From Cochliopodium minus (Eukaryota; Discosea; Himatismenida; Cochliopodiidae), in contig JAMYWO010000104.1 of NCBI GenBank assembly GCA_024220525.1, positions 75,625 to 139,624 of the forward strand: a stretch of DNA of 64,000 bases, in the 5' to 3' direction. The notes under the pieces were generated by a model. That model had not been told where the DNA came from and made no database searches. It was given only the letters and a program-made list of their open reading frames with translations. Numbering within the stretch: position 1 is the stretch's first letter; the number at the start of each line of letters is the position of its first letter. Positions 1 through 11,600 of this stretch are shown in pieces. The translations under genes and the position numbers were made by a program.

Positions 1-145
1 AACAAATTTTCATTCAAAATTTCTTTTCAATTCATTCTTAATGTTAATCAAGAAACTTTTCTCTCAAATGGTTCACTAGTTTGTTTCGATTTGAGAAGGG
101 AGATTATATGAATGAAAATTTTAAAAAATTAAAATAAAATTGGAA

Positions 146-1811
146 ATGATTAAAAGGGAAGAAGAGAATGAGGATTTATTCTTAAACTTTGAGCAAGAGA
201 ATGAAGAGATAAATTCTTGTTATCAATGTTCAATAGATATGTTGAATTGTGATGGTTTATTTCCATGTTTGAATTGTATGATCAATAAAACAGAATGCAA
301 AATATTTGAAGGAGTGGAAACAAAAAATAATTTGGATATTGATCTATCTTTGGAGAATAAACCCAAAATAAAAATTGGAGAGGAAATAAATTTTGAAGAG
401 GAAGTTCAAAGAGAGTTGGATTTTAAAATGGAGGAGATCAATCTATTCATTGATACCAATGGAATGGAATCACAAACATTTATTATTAATCCTTCATACT
501 CAACAAATCATGAAATAAAGGAACAGATCAACAAAATTCGAAATAAATTGAATTTAATGAAAGAAAAACAGAATAACAATCAAATATTGACTATAAAACC
601 TGAAATAAATAGTGAAGGAAAGAGAATAATAAACCAACTTCCAAATGAGAATAATTTTTCAAACAATCCTCATCCCATCAAACAAAATATAAATAATTTT
701 TATTATCACAATAAAAATATTCCCGCAACATCCTCAACAACATATTTCAATATCTCCTCAAATAAAAAGAAAAAGATAACTTACATTGAAAAAATAGAGA
801 CGATAAAAACAATTGAAACTCAAATGGAAGATGTTGATGAAGAGAATGATGACACAGATGATCAAGAAGATCAAGAAATAGAAAAGAAAATAGAAGAGAT
901 AAGATATGAAAAGCAAATGATCAAACAAAAGATTGAGGAAATGAAGAATCAAAAAAATGAGATCATCCCCGATATTTTTGGGAATAATATTGAAGAAGGA
1001 AGAATGTTGATCCCCAAAATTCCAAGTATATTTCTTCCAAAACTTGGTATAAAATCAGGTAAAAAAATAAAAATTTTAAAGATTCGAAATCTCAAATTGA
1101 TTTAAAAAATAATATAATATTAAATTCAAGATTGAATATTTATTAAAACTTTAAAATTTTTTTTTGTCAATTTATTTTTCAATTTAAATAGGAACGATGT
1201 ATTTCACTCTCACTTTCGAAAAAAATATGCCTGACAACTATTATAATCCGAGAAACATAGTTTTGGAAGATGCGTCAGGTATTGTTTCATCTTGACTTCA
1301 TTTGTATTTTGATTTATTGCTTTTGATTTTACAGAAAATTTTACAATGACCCTGGGTTTTACTCCACCTCAAATCTTAGGAATTAAACTTGGATTCTTGA
1401 CCCCAAATTATTCTCAAGAAGAAATGGAAAAGTATTCAAAGGTATTTTTTTTTTTTTCATTTTTCTTTTTAATAATTACTAAAGATGAGTTTATTAAATA
1501 ATTTATCTTTCATTTTTTTTATAAAAATAGGGTCTTTTGAGTGTTTGTACAAAAGATGTTAATTACATTAGAATTCTTTCATTCAGAAAAACTGCAAATG
1601 GAAATGTAATTGCTTTTGACCAAGTCAGTGTGATGTATAATTACAACGGAAAACCTCACAAAGCGTAACAAATAAACAATTATTTTCGACTTCATTTTTT
1701 TCATTCTACCTTTTTTTTTTCAATAGTTTTACTTTTGTTAAAAGCAGAGCAGTTTTAACTCCTCATGAAATTGATAATAACTTGAGTGCCAGATTCTTAG
1801 TTCTTAATTAA
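146..1811 (+). CDS. Zn2Cys6 zinc-cluster protein, tandem copy 1
   Basis: Five exons join in frame: 146-1058, 1192-1278, 1335-1441, 1531-1664 and 1727-1811 (441 aa). The ATG at 146 is the first in frame. Residues 25-51 carry six cysteines spaced C-x2-C-x6-C-x5-C-x2-C-x6-C around CDGLFPCLNC. This is the spacing of the Gal4-type Zn2Cys6 binuclear cluster, so a DNA-binding role is likely. The middle (about 80-300) is charged, Asn-rich and partly coiled coil (residues about 255-285). The last four exons encode a compact domain of about 135 residues with FTFVKSRAVLTPHE, which I do not recognise. The basic residues usual between Cys2 and Cys3 of fungal clusters are missing (SIDMLN), so DNA contact could differ. 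A second copy follows 130 bp downstream. Confidence 0.72.
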
Positions 1812-1943
1812 TTTAACAATTATTTGTTATATGTTTAATTGTTTGTATAAAAGAAATTTATTTATAAAAGACTTTTTCATTTATTAAAAAAAATCGGAAT
1901 TCTTTTTTTTATTTATCATATAAAAAATTAAATAAAATTGGAA

Positions 1944-3697
1944 ATGTTTAAAAGGGAAGAAGAGAATGAGGATTTATTCTAAACTTTGAGCAAGAGAATG
2001 AAGAGATAAATTCTTGTTATCAATGTTCAATAGATATGTTGAATTGTGATGGTTTATTTCCATGTTTGAATTGTATGATCAATAAAACAGAATGCAAAAT
2101 ATTTGAAGGAGTGGAAACAAAAAATAATTTGGATATTGATCTATCTTTGGAGAATAAACCCAAAATAAAAATTGGAGAGGAAATAAATTTTGAAGAGGAA
2201 GTTCAAAGAGAGTTGGATTTTAAAATGGAGGAGATCAATCTATTCATTGATACCAATGGAATGGAATCACAAAGTTTAAAGATTGAAAACAATTTAAATT
2301 TTGACAAAGAGGATATTTCCTCACCCAAAAATAATTCACCAAAAACACCACCTATTAATCATCCTTCATACTCAACAAATCATGAAATAAAGGAACAGAT
2401 CAACAACATTCGAAATAAATTGAATTTAATGAAAGAAAAACAGAATAACAATCAAATATTGACTATAAAACCTGAAATAAATAGTGAAGGAAAGAGAATA
2501 ATAAACCAACTTCCAAATGAGAATAATTTTTCAAACAATCCTCATCCCGTCAAACAAAATATAAATAATTTTTATTATCACAATAAAAACATTCCCGCAA
2601 CATCCTCAACAACATATTTTAATATCTCCGCAAATAAAAAGAAAAAGATAACTTATATTGAAAAAATAGAAACGATAAAAACAATTGAAACTCAAATGGA
2701 AGATGTTGATGAAGAGAATGATGACACAGATGATCAAGATGATCAAGAAATAGAAAAGAAAATAGAAGAGATAAGATATAAAAAGCAAATGATCAAACAA
2801 AAGATTGAGGAAATGAAGAATCAAAAAAATGAGATCATCCCTAAAATTTTTGGGAAAAATATTGAAGAAGAAAAAATATTGATCCCTAATGTTCCAAGTA
2901 TATTTCTTCCAAAACTTGGTATAAAATCAGGTAAAAAAATAAAAAAATTTAATTTTAAAGATTCGAAATCTCAAATTGATTTAATATAATATTAAATTCA
3001 AGATTGAATATTTATTAAAACTTTTTAAAATTCTTTTTTGTCAATTTATTTTTCAATTTAAATAGGAACGATGTATTTCACTCTCACTTTCGAAAAAAAT
3101 ATGCCTGACAACTATATAATCCAAGGAACTCAGTTTTGGAAGATATATCAGGTACAAAAATCTATTGATTTCTTTTTATTGTATTTCTTTGTGAAATATT
3201 TGTTAATTGATTTTCATCCTCCAGAAAACTTGGCAATGACCCTGGGTTTTGCTCCACCTCAAATTAAAGGAATTAAGCTTGGATTCATGACTCCAAAATA
3301 TTCTCAAGAAGAAATGGAAAAGTATTCAAAGGTATTTTTTTTTTTTTCATTTTTCTTTTTAATAATTACTAAAGATGAGTTTATTAAATAATTTATCTTT
3401 CATTTTTTTTTATAAAAATAGGGTCTTTTGAGTGTTTGTACAAAAGATGTTAATTACATCAGAATTCTTTCATTCAGAAAAACTGCAAATGGAAATGTAA
3501 TTGCTTTGGACCAAGTTGCTGTTATGTATAATTACAACGGAAAACCTCATAAAGCGTAAATTTTTAAAAACAATTATTTGAATTAATTTGAATTAATTTT
3601 TTAACTCAATAGTTTCACCTTTGTTAAAAACAGAGCAGTTTTAACTCCTCATGAAATTGATAATAACTTAAGTGCCCGGTTTTTAGTTCTTAATTGA
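1944..3697 (+). pseudogene. Zn2Cys6 protein, tandem copy 2 (frameshifted)
   Basis: This is a near-identical copy of the gene at 146-1811 with the same exon plan: 1944-2930, 3066-3151, 3225-3331, 3422-3555 and 3613-3697. Relative to copy 1, one T is missing at about 1980, so the frame from the ATG at 1944 stops after 12 codons. A second 1-nt deletion lies in exon 2 at about 3114 (ACTATATAAT against ACTATTATAAT). The long remaining frame starts at an ATG at 2036, inside the zinc cluster, and would lack the first two cysteines. Copy 2 also carries about 70 nt near 2275-2352 that copy 1 lacks. It is either a decaying duplicate or a copy with consensus sequencing errors. Confidence 0.7.
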
Positions 3698-3838
3698 TTA
3701 ACATTTATTTGATTTGTATAAATGAGATTTATTTATTGGCTTGGAAAGACTTATTTTTTTATTTGGATAATTTTAATAGGATTTTTATAATATAATATTG
3801 ATTTATATTATATTCAGTTGACCATGAAATAAAAAAAA

Positions 3839-3954
3839 ATGAAAGCAAATGAGCTTCTGTTCCTAAACTTGGAACAAAATGAAGAGATAAATTCTTGTTA
3901 TCAATGTTCAATAGATATGTTGAATTGTGATGGTTTATTTCCATGTTTGAATTG
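3839..3954 (+). CDS. Zn2Cys6 protein, third copy, 5' fragment
   Basis: An ATG at 3839 opens a frame that reads MKANELLFLNLEQNEEINS and then the same CYQC...CDGLFPCLNC zinc cluster as the two upstream copies. It is cut at the single N at 3955, after the fifth cysteine. Its first 19 residues differ from copies 1 and 2, so it is a distinct paralog. Spacing to copy 2 (about 140 bp) matches the spacing between copies 1 and 2, which makes a tandem array of at least three genes. The sequence after the N belongs to another gene. Confidence 0.65.
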
Positions 3955-3955
3955 N
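3955..3955. other. Single-N assembly join (zinc-cluster gene / VIT gene)
   Basis: One N separates the middle of a plus-strand zinc-cluster exon from an AAATAAATA microsatellite inside an intron of a minus-strand VIT-type gene. Neither gene continues across it. This is best read as a contig join, not natural sequence. Confidence 0.85.
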
Positions 3956-4032
3956 AAATAAATAAAATAAATAAAATAAATAAAATAAATAAAATAAATA
4001 AAATAAATAAAATAAATAAAATAAATAAAATA
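3956..4032. repeat. AAATAAATA microsatellite in a VIT intron
   Basis: About eight copies of the 9-mer AAATAAATA start directly after the N at 3955. The same 9-mer array occurs at 46322-46422, directly before the N at 46423. Both lie in the intron that follows or precedes the broken halves of the VIT gene, so they are probably the two ends of one repeat. Confidence 0.9.
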
Positions 4033-4051
4033 GTAATTTTTTTTCCATTAC

Positions 4052-4950
4052 CAATAAATACATTTTTTTTCTTGGAGAGGATATTTACAATGAGGGAAGC
4101 TTCATCTTGGGGAATTCCCTTTGCGACATAATGTTTAACTAATTTTTGTTTTTCTTTTTCTGTGTCCACTTCAATATCTTCCAACTTTTGTTTGTGAATG
4201 TGGTTGTAGTGGTCTATTTCTGCCTAAACATAAATTTTTTATTAAAAAATAATACAAATAAATCCTTCAAATTATTTGGATCTTCATATTTTTTTGGGAA
4301 ATCTATTTTATTAAAAAGAATAAAAAAAAATTATGTTTTATTTAAAGAATAATAAAAATATATTTAAAAGCTCATGTTTAAACATTATAAAATATTTTTT
4401 TAAAAATAATATGAATATGAATAAAAATAGAAAAAAAATTCACATTTTAATTAATAAAATATTAATAAAATTAAATATAAAAAGTTGAATATAAAATGTT
4501 AAATATAAAATGTTAAATTTTAAAAAATTTTACTTGGGCAGAGATCCAATCACCAAACCCCATAGATAAAGCGTCCGCGAAGAGATTGGCAGTCCCCAAT
4601 ATCAATGTCACTTCGAATGGGAGTTCTGCTCCCTCCACCCCACTCACTATAGCGAATGTGGTGATGATCCCATCAAGACCTCCGTAAACAATGCTTTTTA
4701 TGTACTTTCCATTTATCCTTTTTTTTTTTTTAAATTTTATTTATAATTTCAGTGAAAAAAAATAAATAAAAAAAAAGAAAGTGAGTCATCTTCATTTTAT
4801 GGAAGTATATTTTTCTATTCTCTATATTGAATCTTTAAAATTATTCTGATTTATCATTATCATACTTGTTCATTTTTATATTTTCTTTAAAATTTTTTTT
4901 GTTTACCATATTGAATTGTCTTTCATTTCTTCATTACCATTTTCTTTCAT
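4052..4950 (-). CDS. VIT/CCC1-type iron transporter, 5' half
   Basis: Three minus-strand exons: 4907-4950 (start codon), 4534-4717 and 4052-4223. The product begins MKENGNEEMKDNSIWINGKY and then shows the family signature VYGGLDGIITTFAIVSGVEG and the segment ILGTANLFADALSMGFGDW, which form the first membrane helices with the Gly/Asp/Met residues typical of VIT1/CCC1 vacuolar Fe2+/Mn2+ transporters. Exon 3 is the cytosolic amphipathic region KQKLVKHYVAKGIPQDEA. It ends at a phase-1 donor (G at 4052), and the rest of the intron runs into the microsatellite and the N at 3955. The remaining exons sit at 45753-46299, 42 kb away. Joined, the protein is 268 aa, normal for the family. It would export iron into a vacuole. 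Confidence 0.85.
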
Positions 4951-5694
4951 CAAATAAACTTTGGGAAAGGAATATATATTTATTTTTTGATGAGTAAGAA
5001 TTTTCTTTAAATATGAAACCTACAAAATACAATAGCTATGAGAAGGAAGATTATAAAGATGATTCTCATTTTCTTCAAAATGAACTCGATTTTTTTAATT
5101 ATATCTTATTATTTGGCCATTTTTGAAAGTATATTTGTAAAAAAAAAAAAAGGAAAAATGGAAATCATTTCGAATAAATTTCAATCAAATTTACAAAGAA
5201 GAAAATTAAAATAAGAGATCATTTTAAAACAACATAAATTACATTCAATTACTTTTTTATTTTTCAATTCTCTTTTTGATAATTTCGATCATTCTGCCTT
5301 TCACAAAGCTCTGTAGAATTTTAGGAAAGAATAAAGTAAGCTATGTTTCACCAATAGGAGTTAAAGAGGTAATGTATCCATTATTTTCTTTCTGTTTTTA
5401 ATAAAAGAAGATCACAGTTTTTCTTCGATTGTTAAAATTGATTATGATCAAGGGTATTTATGAAAAATGAGTTATCTCCACCGTTTAAATTGCTTTCACA
5501 TTTCAAACCACAAAAATAAAAATTTTTAATAAATTTTGAATCACGTGTATTATAATAATAATTTAATCAAATGGATATCATAAGATGTTCTATAATAAGC
5601 AAAGATTGCTTTCAGCCTTTTTTAAATTATTTTTAAACACAATTTCGAGAGAAAAAGAAAAAAAATATTTTGATCAAAATAAATCTCAAAGAAA
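4951..5694. other. Intergenic, between VIT and Sec16 starts
   Basis: This 744-bp space separates two divergent start codons, so it must hold both promoters. It is AT-rich with several T and A runs, and no conserved motif was recognised. An ATG at 5014 opens 37 codons (MKPTKYNSYEKEDYKDDS...) ending before 5130. It has no detectable relative and no clear splice partner, so it is not called as a gene. Confidence 0.5.
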
Positions 5695-8600
5695 ATGATG
5701 CAACCAGTGGATAATGATGATCCATTCAATGATTTTTCAGATTCAAATAATAATAATCAACAGCAAGAATTTGATGAAATGGGAGAACCAATTAATCCAA
5801 CATCCAATAATCAAGAAGATGATGACGATCCATTTGGAAGACCAACATCTAATAAAGATGTATCTTCATTATTTGGTGATGTGGACGATGATCCATTTGG
5901 ATCATCTGTTTTTAATAACCAAAATAATAATATGAACATCAATTCTAATTATTTTGATGATCCATTTAATCCAACGAATGATAATGAACAAAATGGAGAA
6001 GAGGGGAATATTATTCAACAAAATAATCAAAATGAGGCATTTAATGAAAGAAATAATAAAAATAATTTCAATAATGAGGATGATGTTGAAGGAGATTCGA
6101 ATGAAGATAACATAGAATCTCAAAATAAAACTATTGTAAACATAAATGAAGAAAATAAAGAAGAATTGTCCCAAGATAATTCCATTTCTCATTCCAGTAA
6201 GCCATCATTAGATGATAATGATAATAATGAAGGAAAAAAAAATGATGAATCATCTATTTTAGGTGAATCCAAAAAAGAAATAGGTAATATATTTGAATTA
6301 AACTTTAAATTGAATCAATCTTTAAAAAAATTAATATTCAAAGATATCACCACAAATCAATCAGAAAATAATTCTCCCAAATTATTGAAAACAGATAACA
6401 GTGAATCCATCAAAACTCCATCCCCTTCTCTTTCTCAAAATACAACGAACCAAGAGAATGACAACCAAGAGGATGTTTCTTCTTTGTTTGGCGAAGATGA
6501 TAAAAAAAATAAAAGTGAAGATGTTTCGAATTTGTTTGGAGGTAATACACCTCCAAGAGATGATGTTTCGAATTTGTTTGGAGGAGAAGTTAGTTCAGAT
6601 CAAAATGAAGATGTTTCCAATTTATTTGGTGGAAGTGATGATAAGAATAATACAGAAAATAACAGTGGAGGAGTTTCTTCTTTGCTTGGAGATAACAATA
6701 ACAACAACAATAAAAGTGAAGATGTTTCTTCTTTGTTTGGAGGCAATACACCTCCAAGAGATGATGTTTCGAATTTGTTTGGAGGAGAAGTTAGTTCAGA
6801 TCAAAATGAAGATGTTTCCAATTTATTTGGTGGACAAAGCAGTTCTAATCAAAATGAAGATGTTTCCAATTTATTTGCTGGAAGTGATGATAAGAATAAT
6901 ACAGAAAATAACAGTGGAGAAGTTTCTTCATTGTTTGGAAACTCTAATGAGAATAATTTACAAGAACCAACTCATAATAAAAATATTGCTACCTCAACTC
7001 CTACTCAAGAAAAAAAATCGAGCAGTAGTGATGTTTCTTCATTGTTTGGTGATTCAGGTGATAAATCTGTGGATGATGTTTCTTCTCTTTTTGGAACACC
7101 AGTCGGTACAAATGTAAAGGAAAACAAAAATAATTTAGATGTTGAAGAAATGCCTGATCTCTTCGGAAACGTTAGTTCTCCTTTTGATTTTTTTTCAAAC
7201 TTGGGAAACAATAAAAAAGAACAACCCACCAAGAATACCTCAACCAACAATAATATACAATCTAATAATAACAATAATGACAACCTTTGGGGTAGTTCTA
7301 ATAAAAATGTAGATTTTTCTGATATGATAGGACTCAACAAGGAAGGAACAAAGAACACTAATCCTCCACTTCAACAGAATAACCAAGCTAAAACGAATCA
7401 ACTCAATTTTTTTCAGCCTAACATCCAACAAAAAGAACAACCAACCAACAACAAGCCTGTTTTCTTCCAACCAAACCTGAATCAACTAAAAGAACAACCA
7501 AAACCAACTCAAACTTTTTCAAATAACCTTCAAAAGAATGAATCTCCTCCAGTAAAGAAACAAACTCCCATCAACTTTTTTGATCCTTCTAATCAAAAAC
7601 CACCAACTACCAACCAAACGAACATCCAACAAAAAGGGACGAGCAGTCCTTCCACCAATAGAAATCCAATCAATTTTTTTGAACAAGATATCAAACAGCA
7701 ACAACCCAAGAAAACAATCAATTTCAATCAAGAGATTCCCAGCCCTCTCTTTAACAACAAAAATAATCCACCTCCGAATGATCCTATCAAATCTCAACTT
7801 CCTTCCGACAATAAACCTCTAAATAACAATAATAGCAACATTAATTTAAATAATAATAAACCAACACAAAAGTTGAACTTCTTTGATCCCGAACCTAAAA
7901 AAGAAGTTAAAACATCCAAAGAAGTTTTCGATGAAGTTCCTTTGTTTGATAAAGATGACAATGAAAAACCTCCCATTTATGAAACCAGCACAAAGACACC
8001 AGAAAGAATAGAAAAGAAACCCACTCAAAAGCTCAACTTCTTCGATCCTTCCAACAACAAGTTTGATCAAACTCCATTGAAGCAACAAAGTCAAAAAGTT
8101 CAAAAAAAGAATAATTTTGATTTCCAACAGCCCAACTTTTCCCAAAAAACAAAAAATTCAATGGGTGGTTTGGATGAAGAAGGAGACTTTGTTGACGTCA
8201 ACATTAATTCTAGCCAAGAATTCTTCGAGGATGAAAGTAACGTCACTTTCACTCCAAAACCTAAATCTCATCAAGAAACTCCCAGCAAAGGCAACTCATC
8301 ATTCTTTGAGCCTACTCCAAGAAAAGAAGAATACCAAAATGAAAAAAGATCTCTTTTTAAAAGCCAGGACAGTGTTCCTGTGAAACAACAATCCAGCAAC
8401 AATGACCCCCTTCATTTCTCCACGGATTCCTTTTTCAACGAGAACTATCAAGAAGAAAACAAACCCAAGTACGAAGACTTTAGAAATCCCCCCAAAAACT
8501 ACGAGTTCATCAAAAGAGATTACGAACACAAAGGATCCCACCCCATCTTTTGCTTCGGAATGAACGGAAACTTTGTCACCGTGTTTCCTCCCAAAGATGT

Positions 8601-11600
8601 GAGCTACACTGCAACTTACCACGCCAACATCACCAACACAAGGACACTTCTGCAAAAGACCAAGCACTTCCAACAGATGACAGAATTCGTCGGGCCACTC
8701 AACAAAGCACCCAAACAAAAGTTGTTGGACTTTATCAAGAACAAAATAGAAAACGTCGAACATCATTCCAACGTGGAGAAAGAAGAAGCTCAAATCCTCT
8801 TGTGGGAACTCCTCAAACTCATGGTCAAACACGAAGGAACTCTTTCCACCATCGCCACCCAAAAGGAAATCGTCAATGACAAGACAGATACACTCGATCA
8901 GCTCACCAATCTGTTGAAGTCTAATCTTAAGGGTTACTCGAGCTTTTTGGGCGACAACAAGAAAAAACTTTTGTTGAAGCCCAGGGATCCTACTGAGGAG
9001 GAACACTTCCTCCAAAACTTGCAGGGCCTCCTTTCTCAGGGCAAGGCAAAGGAAGCTGTCGATCTTGCTGTCGAGAGTCGCATGTGGGAGCATGCTATCT
9101 ACATCGCAAGACAAATTGATGTTCAAATATTAAATAACGTAAAACAAAAACCTAATTTTCATTTAATTTTCTTCATTTTATTTACTGTTTTTTTTATTTT
9201 TTTTTAATATTTTTTATTATTTTATTTTTTATTAATTTTTTTTTTTATTTTTCATTTTTTAATTTAATTTTCTTCATTTTTTCATTTTTTAATATTAAAT
9301 AATTCTTTTTTATTTAATTTTAATTAATTTTTTTTTTTATTTTTATTAAATTTTTATTTTTATTTTTTTTTTTAAAATATTTTCCATTTAGGTCATGGCC
9401 AAATTCGCAAATGAAGGTTCTTCTGTTGATGGATCTCCATTAAAAACATATTTTTTGCTCACATCAGGACAAATTCAAAACATTTTCAATGAAAATGATC
9501 CCAAAAACTTTATTGCAAATTGGAGAGAACATCTTTCTATGATCATCTCCAATAGAAGCAGCAACAAAGCTGCCATCATTGGCAAAATTGGTGATATTTT
9601 ATGGACCAAAATGAGAATACCTGAAGCTGCTCATTTTTGTTACATTTTGTCTGGTAAAAAAAAATTTAAATTTAAAAACAATTAATAAAAATAAATGAAA
9701 ATAAAAAAAATATGAACAAAAAAAAAATAAAAAATAAAAATAAAAATAAAAATAAAAATAAAAATAAAAATAAAAATAAAAATAAAAATAAAATAAAAAA
9801 ATATGAACAAAAAAAAGAATAAAAAATGTAAAATATAAAAAATATAAAAAATAAAAAAATATGAACAAAAAAAAGAATAAAAAATGTAAAATATAAAAAA
9901 TATAAAAAATATTGAAATATTAAAATTAAAATAAATTACAAATAAACAAAAAATAAAATATAAATGAAAAAAATAAAATATAAATGAATATAAAAATCAG
10001 TAATAAAATAAGATAAATATAAAAAATATAATATAAATGAAAAAAATAAAAATTTAAATGAATATAAAAATCAGTAATACAAAATAAAATATTAAATGAA
10101 TATAAAAATCAGTAATAAAATATAAAATATTGAAATATTAAAATTAAAATAAATTACAAATAAACAAAAAATAAAATATCAATGAAAAAATAAAAATTTA
10201 AAAAAAAATAAAAAAATAAAAATAAGTAATAAAATAAGATAAACATAAAAATATAATACAAAATAAAAATTATCGTTAAAAAAAAAATTTTAGGAACAAA
10301 TTTGATGTCTATTGAGGATCCAAGAGCAAGAATCGTTTTGATTGGAGGAGACCACAAACTCAAGAAAAACACATTCATGAATGACCTGGAAAACTTCCAA
10401 AGAACAGAAATATGAATACTGCCTCTCTTTGGCTAATGCTCAATACTACTTGCCTCAATTTCAAGTCTACAAGTATCATTACGCCACAATGCTCGCTGAA
10501 ATGGGTCTTGTTGATCAAGCTCTTTCTTATTGTAAATCTATTGAGTAAGAAATTATTTTTTGTTAATTTTTTTATTTTTTTATATTTTTATTATTTTAAA
10601 TTTTAATTTTTTTTTAATTGAATTTTATTTTATTTTTATTTTTTATTATTTATTTCTTATTTTTATTTTTTATGTTTATTCTTATTCTTTATTTTATTTT
10701 TCGTTTATTTTTATTTTTTATTTTTATTTTTATTTTTATTTTTTATGTTTATTCTTATTACATCTTATTTTTCGTTTATTTATTTTATTTGAAATAATTT
10801 TAATATTATTTTTTAATTTTTTAATTTTATTTTTTAATTTTTTAATTTTATTTAAAATTTGCTTAATTCATTTTTTCTCTTTTTAAAAGATCAATCATCA
10901 GCGAAACACACAACAGTTTCAAGTATAACGCGTGGTTGAGAAGAAATTTGGCAGATTTCAAAGAAAGACTCACCACTGAAAACTTTTTCTTGAAAACAGG
11001 CTCCAACATTTCCAAAAATCTCGTTTCTGGCTTCGGAAGGTTACTCACCGGAACTCTTAGCACCATTTTGGGTAAATAAAAAACATGATTTTAAAAAGAA
11101 TTTATTTTAATTTTATTTTTATTTTTTATTTTTATTTTAATTTTAAAATAAATTTTTATTTTTTATTTCAAATTTTAATTTTTACATTAATTTTGTTTTA
11201 ATTTAAATTTTTTGTTAACATATTTTATTTATTTTTTTAATTTTTTGTATTTCTTGTAGTCATATTTAATTCATTTGTTATTTTTTTATTTTTCATTTTT
11301 GTAATCATATTTTAACTTTATTTTTTCATTTTTTTATTTATTATTTTATAATTTGTTTTTTTTAATTTTTTATTTTTATAAAGGACCAGAAAAGGAGGAA
11401 GAAGAAAACAAACAAAACGAAACACCAAGCAAAAATACACCTCCAAAAAATCCAAGCAACACCGGAAACAACATGATGACTCCTCTCAACACCAACAAAA
11501 CCAGAAACGCAAACGAAACTTTCATGACTCCCCTCACCTCTGGCCACAAATCCCCTCCTACTCCTGAGTATTATAACAACCAAAAGAAAGAAGAGAAGGC

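Noticed and set aside
4146-4352. 68-codon plus-strand frame
   Set aside because: Overlaps a VIT exon and intron on the minus strand, where the protein signature is clear.
5014-5127. Short gene starting MKPTKYNSYEKED
   Set aside because: 37 codons, no relative recognised, no convincing splice sites, located in the shared promoter region.
8299-9126. 275-codon minus-strand frame
   Set aside because: Shadow of the Sec16 central domain, which is strongly conserved on the plus strand.
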